Below the pieces are notes generated by a model. The model had not been told where the DNA came from. It did not search any database and worked only from the letters and a program-made list of their open reading frames with translations. A stretch of DNA of 64,000 nucleotides from Eleginops maclovinus (taxonomy: Eukaryota > Chordata > Actinopteri > Perciformes > Eleginopidae): NCBI RefSeq assembly GCF_036324505.1, contig NC_086362.1, forward strand, positions 4,399,043 through 4,463,042, given 5' to 3'. This document shows, in pieces, positions 56,601-64,000 of this stretch (positions within the stretch are counted from its first letter, which is position 1; each line of letters begins with the position of its first letter). Both the position numbers and the translations under genes were made by a program.

Positions 56601-57193
56601 CAATCAAGCTAGCTCTCGAGCACAGGTGCAACAAATGACACTAATTATGGCTCCTTCCAATGAAATTAAGTAAGAACGCATGTGAATGAAGCCGTGTTAT
56701 TACCAGGGCTCTCAAAATGCAAACCAAAGTTGTCTGCGGAACTTATTAATGTGAATGTTTCAACCTGCTATGACAGGAAAATGTCATGCCATTAAAGATG
56801 TATATCAAACCTCATTATGTCTGACTTTATATTTATTTCCCCTACATGAACCCATGATCATTGGACCTGGTATTTATGAAAAAACAAAAGAAAGCACCAC
56901 TATTTCAGATTTGGTACTTAATTTTTATACAAAGTAAAACAATAACTTTTGATGTTTTCTAATATATATCTTGTCAGGATAAACACAAAATATAAAATGA
57001 CTTGCATCAAAGAAGTAATGGAGAAAAAATGCAACATAATACATTTATTTATTTGCTTTACACGACAAGAATGTAGAAACCCATTTGCAGAGCATCAGTA
57101 TCAGCAGAATGGAGACCATGTGATCCACGCTGAAAGCCAGGAAAAGGGGAGAATTTACACCATATTAAATGACAGTAACTTATACTAGTCAAC
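56601..57193. other. Spacer between genes C and D
   Basis: AT-rich sequence with no recognised exon. Short open frames on the plus strand show no known motif. Confidence 0.5.
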
Positions 57194-57199
57194 TTTATT
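57194..57199 (-). terminator. Polyadenylation signal of gene D
   Basis: AATAAA on the minus strand, about 115 bases after the gene D stop codon. Confidence 0.55.
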
Positions 57200-57312
57200 G
57201 ATTCATTTTCAATATAAAGTATGTTCAGGTATGGATGTGTAGAAGTTTTACCGCAAATATGGATTTACAGTCCCTCAGAACTCCATTTTCTTCACCAAAT
57301 CACACCTTTAAA

Positions 57313-60300
57313 CTATAAATATGAAATTTGAGTCACAGATCGACCTTCCAAATTCCAATCTGCAGTCACAGTTTTACACACACACACACACACACACACA
57401 CCTGTGTTTGCAGGGGGTGAAAGGCCCAGAGAGTTATTTAAAGAGCGTAGGATAGCATGAGCTGTAGTATGATTTGCTGGGTAGCGACACTGAATTGTCA
57501 ACCTAGAAGAGACAAAGTGTACACATTATAATCCGGTTTAAAGCCTGGTTGATTGAGTATGTATGTTTCCCACCTGTAAGGAGCATCTCTGTGTATAAGA
57601 GGATCGTCCAGAGGCAGAAACTCTTGAGTGTAACTGATCTGGTTTTCATAAACAAGGACATTTCCCTCAGTCTGAGGAAAATATGGATGACATCAGACAA
57701 AAAGGCCAGTCATAAATTATATTTTGAGTTTGAATTTTGATTCATTTAAGTCTCCCACAGTGATAGTTGTCCCACAGGAGTCCAGGCTGAAGCTGAACAA
57801 CGCCCTGGCACTGTCCGTCTCCATGGGAACACAGCTGGGGTCCAATAGGGTGGTTCGGTTGGGGTGAGTGGGCGGGATAGTGTGGGTAGTGTCAACCACT
57901 GCCACCATCCTCCCTTCTGGCAAACATACTGCCAGATAAACAGTCTGAATCAGGAGATTAGTAGAAACAAAAAGAAAATATGCTTCAGTTTGAGCCTTTG
58001 ATGTTTACCTAGTTGTTCCCTAACAGGAAATATACATTTATGGACCAGAGTGTCCTCTACTTTCAGAGTCTCTGCGTCCACAACAGACACTTCCACTCCA
58101 GAGACAAGACCCTGCAATGTCAGCTCCTGCATGGGGAAATAAGAAGCAAACCAAAGGAAGGAATACACTGAAAACACAAACAAACACTAAAATCATTTTC
58201 TTTACATCAGGATGTTTTTGAACTGGTTTTGTATGCGAGTAGTTATCCATATTAAATCACATCAGGTCAAAATAAACTTCGATCACCACGTAGTTCATCC
58301 CTGGGCTGTAACGGGGGATCTCCACAGTCAAGTAGTCCTCCTCCGCCTCCACCACAAACCCACCCATCTCCACAAGGTCCCAGTCCAATTTGTGAGCCCC
58401 GAGGAAGAGCTCCCACTGCAGCTCTGCCTGGGCCCCGTGGTGCAGCAGCACCAGCAGGCCCGTCTCTGTGCACTTCCCCTCCAGCTTGGGGGAACTTGGA
58501 GCTGCATCGGGATGGATAGGGATCATCAGTATAATGGTTTAAACTGGTCGGGAGCAATGGTGATTTAATAACTCACCTGTGTATTCAACACTATGCTCTA
58601 TAGTGGCTTGATGGTAAAACAGCTCTCCATTGGGTAATATGTTAAAAGTAAAGGTGAAAGAGAGGCTGTATGTCTTGTAGCCGCCACCTATGTACTGGGA
58701 TTACACAGCAGCGTCATATTTGTCAACTTCCACGCATAATCAAACTGGCTCAGTGTTGGATAATCTCACCTCCGGGATTACTTTTTTGTGTGACAACGGG
58801 AAACGAAGCTGGTAGGAGTGGCTCCCGTTGGAGTGGGAGAGCCTCAACACACTGAGGTCGTCTGTTTCGCTCTTGGTCCAGGTTAAAAGCTCACCTCCAG
58901 CATCTAATGTCACCTTCTGGAGGGAAACATCAGGGGCAAAGAGGCCTAAAGTGACGGAGAACAATCCCACAGATGGGACAGTGTCTGGAGAGAGAGAGAG
59001 AGAGAGGAAGTAGTAGATCACCCCAAATAATAATAACAAAAATAAAAACATATTTAAATGACAATGAGGCCATAAATGTGTCTCTTAAAATCAGTCAAAA
59101 TCCGTTTTTGTATTGCTTTCAATGACGCAATGTTCATATGAAACAAGTTAGCATGGATAACGAAAGCCTTACTGTTGGTGAAGAGTGGGATTTGTGGGAT
59201 GAGAGGAGTCTTAAAGAGCCTGAAGGAGCGATGCTGTGTGAGAGGCCAACGCTCGTCCTCCCACTGACTCATGAAGGAGAGATCCAGAGACATGGACTGG
59301 CTGTACTGTCCCCTCACAACACCACTCTGGGAGATTCACAGCCATCAGGCAATCATAACAATTGCAAACTGTTATTCCTTGCAAAAAATGAGAGAAATAT
59401 CATACAGAGATACAACTAGCTGTCCAACAAATCAGATTGCATACCTTCAGGTGTCCGACCGGGGCTCCTAGAGGAATCCTGACCTCTGTTTTTCCCTCCT
59501 GTAGGCTGATTTTATACCCCCTCTTTTTATATTCAGACTCACTCAGATCCTGGCCATTCACACCGATCCTCATTCCTCTGTACCTGAACTCACCGTGGAC
59601 TAACGGAGTCAGGATGTAAGGAACAGTCCACAGCAGGTCAGATCCGTCTGCTGAAGCCTCGTCTGGGTGTGGGAAAGGAGACAAAGGAGGCATTTTACTC
59701 TGGTATAATGATGCAATATTGAAAGCACGTACTCACTCAGAAAACAGGCGATAGTGGCGTTAACAGCCAGGAGGCTTCTCTGGAGTCGGTACAGGATAGT
59801 TGCTCTGACAATCACAAAATCTACTCCGCTCTCCTGGGGGAAAAAAGGAACCAGAAAAATAAAAACAAGCATTTAAACTAAAAGCTAGGATTGAATGAAA
59901 CATATGAAAAAATATTTTCTCGGGGTACCTTGAATAAGTATGAGAGAGGGGAGGAGTAGCTACAGCGGAGGGTGAGGTGGGCGCCTCGCAGTGAGATGTG
60001 GTAGCCCAGAGCAGCAGCCTCTTTCAGGGAGAAGTATCTTGCTTCCTCTGGTGGCTGGGCATCATTGTGGAACATCACAGCCATGTCCGCCTCATCATCA
60101 CCCTGCTCAGAGACAAAGAGGTGCCTAATTATTTACCTAAGTATAAATTACCCTATTCATTTACTCTCCCATTGAAATGTTCTATTTTATTAACTGATAT
60201 TCATTTCTGCATGCATTTATCAACTAATGCGTGCATATTTTACACATGTACATATCATTTGACCTCATATTGCTGCCATGAAAAGCATCTCATGCGGTCA

Positions 60301-61667
60301 ACTTGTGTGTAAGGATTTACTATACATGCTTTTAAAAGAAATAGGGGAGTTTTTAGGAGAGATTATAGTATAGTATTATAGACACACAATTATAATGTAT
60401 TTATTTTTACAGCATCTGTATGCCATATTTAATTACCTTCTTATTTTTGGAGGTAATGTGCAGGAAAGGCTGCTGGATGGACACCTAGATAGGAAAAGAG
60501 GAGAGTTGATTGCTTTAATCTTCAATCAGCCCTAGCATGTGTTTTTGAATGGCTTACATTCAAAATTAAACATAAATCTAACCCTTAAAATAAGTATATT
60601 CTTCACCATCTGCCTCTGAAGTGTGAATGTGATGACATTAATAATTCACCTCCATGTAGTTTTCTTCACAGACGAGCTCTCTGGTGCTCCACTGCCCCCG
60701 GAGAGAGCAGTGGAGCTGGAAGGGATACGCTGCAACCTTCCCATCCTGCTGCAGGTTCACAAACCAAAGACGCAGGTGATAGTCTGTGTCCTCCCTGCAG
60801 AGGAGAGATACAGTTGCCGGGTGTGGTGTTGTTAGGAATGCAACGCGGGGATATACATAAGCTTATAGAAAAAACATACCTCGCTGTGGACATGACAGGC
60901 CAGGAAGGAGGCACGAAACACCAAGTCTCCAACATCATTGATCAGGACATTGTAACCACACAGTGTGGCCTCCTGGGTAGACAAGGAGTGGAATCCATAC
61001 TGATCTGGTGGTTTAGAGTTAGAGGTCATCAACATGTACTTCTTGGTTATCCAAACAGAATTATTCACCATCTACTTAGAACATTTTCTCAAAGAGGATA
61101 TACCTTCAAAGTCAAAGTGGATCCTCGAGCCAATGAAGCCGGACTTGACAGAAAGCCAGAAATGACGTTCAAGACATTTGGTCTGAAACATTCCTGAAAA
61201 CATTACAAGCTTCCTTAGTAGCCTACACTTAAAACGCATGCAATGGGGGCAAAAATGTTACGTTATTGTATACAGACTTTATTTAAAAAAATGTTTTAAA
61301 TACTTCTTGAGTTTTGCATATGTGAATACACTTTCTGATGTAATGGATATTCATGGTAGACATTTTTGCAAGATAAGATACAATAACAGCACACTATATT
61401 GCACCCTCATTATTCTATATACTTTCAGACTCTAACAGTGATACGAGTATGTTATTTACGTCTACATCTTTATGTCATTGACGTTGAATTTTAGATTTAC
61501 TTTACTGGCCTTACCTGTTGGCACCAGACTGGTGACAATGGAGGTGAACAGACACACCACACTGAAACCAATACATGTACGTTTTAGCATTCGGTTTTAC
61601 ACTTAAACCATGAGTGTATCTACAACTTTTAAACTCACCTACACAGAATATGGAAAGATAGTTTCAT
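57313..61667 (-). CDS. Divergent ZPAX-type zona pellucida protein, gene D
   Basis: Same architecture as A-C but distant in sequence. Exons (minus): 61667-61639, 61561-61515, 61193-61104, 61004-60880, 60790-60650, 60484-60437, 60102-59929, 59833-59737, 59662-59445, 59326-59173, 58984-58770, 58694-58577, 58501-58287, 58126-58009, 57928-57759, 57671-57574, 57502-57402, 57359-57313. The sum is 735 codons with stop. Exon lengths match gene C exactly or by multiples of three at almost every position (90, 141, 97, 218, 118, 118, 98, 47), which strongly supports both the models and common descent. Family blocks are [60 protein letters not shown] and IQCRYP. The signal peptide starts [15 protein letters not shown]. 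The tail after the ZP module is short, with no dibasic cleavage motif and no membrane span. The last 'intron' is a 42-bp (TG)n-rich stretch that stays open in frame, so the product may be 748 residues. It may be the zpax4-type copy, but I cannot assign the number. Confidence 0.82.
57376..57401 (-). repeat. (TG)n microsatellite at the gene D terminal splice donor
   Basis: 13 TG units (minus strand) start exactly at the proposed GT donor of the penultimate exon of gene D. Confidence 0.95.
58986..59009 (+). repeat. Short (GA)n tract
   Basis: A GA-rich tract that forms, on the minus strand, the pyrimidine tract before the acceptor of gene D exon 58984-58770. Confidence 0.8.
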
Positions 61668-64000
61668 ACCAAATGTAAATTGAGTTCATTAAAAAGCTAT
61701 GTCTCGATTTGAAAGCTGCCAGTTGTGTTTATATTTCGAAGAAGTCGCCATTTTGACTGACTCTAGCTGATTAAGGAGCTAACTAGCTAACACATCCGGG
61801 TTTTTTTTAACTTAATCTTTATGAACACAGCTCTTAATAAACAGCATTAAATAGCGTGGATACTTCTTAAGACATTAATGTAAAGTGTTGAATGAAGCAA
61901 CAGGCTTTGAGTTAAAATGAGGTCTAACAGCGAGACCCAGTGGACAGAGAGTGTCAGTTACACAAAAATAATGCTAATTTTAGATTATGCTAGGCTAATC
62001 TTGATATAAAATCCGTAAATTTTACGTTTTCTAAAACATTATAATGATTTATATTTTATTTTAAATGCTCATGTGTGTATTTTATTCGTTTGGAGTTTGG
62101 TTCAAATACAGGAAATACAGGATTCTGTTAGTAATGCACACATTTAAGGTATGCTGCTTTAACTGTTATTAAGCATATTAATCGTCTTCTTTCTTCTACA
62201 TTGTATTGCAATGTTGACTCAATTAAAGGATATTTTTTCAACATTTCTTGAACTACTTTAGTGCTTACTATTTTCCCCTTTAGATGTCAACAATGCACAT
62301 GAAAATGACCAAACTCTCCAGCATCCCTGATGGTTGCTTCTTCATCATCACATTTCTCCCTTCCAAAATCATTCATACACAGTCATGTCTTCCTTTCATC
62401 TCCATGAAAAAATAAAGTCTTCTCAGTTGCAATTCTTATAATTCTCATTCATCCATCATACCAAATAAATGTATGTTCCTTATGTCAATTACATTTCACA
62501 AACATCTTGGAAACATAAAATAGTTTTTTTTAAAGCACCTTTCTTCACAAACATTGCTCACTTTGTCAGTAATGTTAAGTCAAATTGTTTGAATAAAATG
62601 CATGAATTGTCATTTTATTAGTAATCATTTGAACTTTGCAAAACACAAGACAAACTGAGAACAGTAAAAGGTTAAAAAAGAGTCTCCCCTCCTCTTCTGA
62701 TTCATCAGGCACTCAAGTTCCACTTGTATGAAACTATGACGTGAATTGTAAAGATGTATTTCCTCTCCTCAGATGGGAATAGTTCTTGTTGAAATGTGTG
62801 ACTCATTAGCTTGATATAAAGAATTAAATAATGAGGAATCCTACAGGGTTATGTGGAAAGAACCGGGGGAATTACTGCTTGTTATCCATATGTGAAGACA
62901 ATTAACCCTGACAATCTACAGGAACTAAGACATTATTTTTGATCATGTAGCAGCAGGTGTAGAGGCGGTGGACATGTGATTCATGTGATCATCACACTGT
63001 TGGACACATCTACTTGTCCTGAGCAGCACAGCTGGACGCCTCCAGTCACCCCATCCTCACTACCGGGAAAATGTTACTTAAAGTCAAGTTATGTCATGAT
63101 TCAAGACTGAGTAATTAGACCTATCAGTGAGAGTCCCGTGGTGGAGAAAAGGTCACCGCCTATTTAAGGAACGAGATGTGAAAATTATACTTATTACTCA
63201 TTATTTGTTGTTGAAGCAATAGTTAGTGCTTTTGTTTGACTTGGTTCATGGCATGTTCTTTATTTCTAATATATTTTTTAATAGTATTTCTTAATTTGAC
63301 ATAAAGTGCAACTGGCTGTAAATCACTGTCTTCTAGAAATATATACAGAAAATCATAATGCAACAAGCATAGAAACAATAACCACTACAAAAATAAAGAA
63401 TAGAGACTATGAACCCGATTAAGAACAGCAGAAAAACACTTTAAATATCCATATATCTTTATAATCATAATCAGAATATTTAGTTTTTCCCAGGGAAAAT
63501 GTGGTTTAATGACACTTGCTCCATTTTGGAACGAAAAACACCAAAGAACAATAAGAGGTTAATGTCCAAATGTGCTACAGTACATACTGGTACAAAATAT
63601 AATAAAATAACCCCAACCTTAACATATAACATGTTTTTTAACACATTTAAACTGCTGTTTTTCCATGTATGCCTTAGTATCAAAAGAAGCAAGATACTGA
63701 TTATGTGATGTCCTCTTTTAAATGTGTAATATCTCATATCCATGTCTTGACCAAACACTTACATCAACCTTTTTTTTGCAGTCTGACATTTAGATGATTT
63801 CCCTGTTTATTTGCCAAAGTGACGGCACAAAGGGTGGCAGAGAGTCGGACTGCAAATCCGCCTCATTAACATTTGAGTCACATTGTGTCATTAACAACAC
63901 TGCACAGCATGCAGCCCTCACGATGAAATCAGCACCCTTACTAATAATCATGACTGACAGCAGTAAAGTCATATGTTACCATTAAATTTGATATTTCACA
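61668..64000. other. Region to the right of the ZPAX cluster without a recognised gene
   Basis: The first bases are the upstream region of gene D; a TATA-like AATATAAA lies on the minus strand near 61727-61734. The rest is AT-rich. Open frames are short and unrecognised, and no RNA gene or intact repeat was seen. Confidence 0.5.

Noticed and set aside
58688..58694. Acceptor after 58688 for gene D exon 12
   Set aside because: It would make the exon 111 nt and break the frame; the TCCCAG acceptor gives 118 nt as in B and C.

Overview
The window is vertebrate nuclear DNA from a ray-finned, probably percomorph, teleost. Genes are split into many short exons with GT-AG introns, long (CA)n/(TG)n arrays are frequent, and introns and spacers carry interspersed repeats familiar from fish genomes. 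The recognisable genes are vertebrate: the end of TBC1D19, a complete STIM2, and a cluster of four egg-coat zona pellucida genes of the ZPAX type. TBC1D19 and STIM2 are also neighbours in tetrapods, so the left half is conserved synteny. The calls come from reading the sequence alone; no database search was run.

Layout: 374-1664 (+) holds the last three coding exons of TBC1D19. 1665-5356 is intergenic and contains the STIM2 upstream region. 5357-39319 (+) is STIM2 in 12 coding exons, with introns of about 16.7 kb and 9.2 kb after exons 1 and 2. The 3' UTR probably ends near 41.0 kb. From 42.0 to 61.7 kb lie four related genes, called A to D here: A (minus, 42017-46147), B (plus, 46575-50557), C (minus, 52642-56392) and D (minus, 57313-61667). 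A and B are divergent and share a 427-bp promoter region. B and C are tail to tail around a spacer containing LINE remnants. C and D are in tandem. 61.7-64 kb shows no gene.

The exon models were checked by summing exon lengths. STIM2 gives 764 codons plus stop, A 826, C 792 and D 734 (or 748 if a 42-nt (TG)n stretch is kept). B totals 2390 nt, one base short of a multiple of three, which pinpoints a single-base deletion in its exon 5. STIM2 is an ER calcium sensor with EF hand, SAM domain, one membrane span, coiled coils/SOAR and a polybasic tail. The ZPAX genes encode secreted egg-envelope proteins with a signal peptide, several N-terminal beta-sandwich-like segments, a C-terminal ZP module and no visible membrane anchor.

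The most interesting region is the ZPAX cluster. The 3' halves of B and C form an inverted repeat with nearly identical exons and introns. B also shares a near-identical patch with A in exon 7. A has a 51-bp coding repeat in three copies, each with its own AG|GT. A and C have each lost a different intron. A and B are driven by divergent TATA promoters with related 5' leaders. Together these suggest active duplication and gene conversion in an egg-coat gene family.
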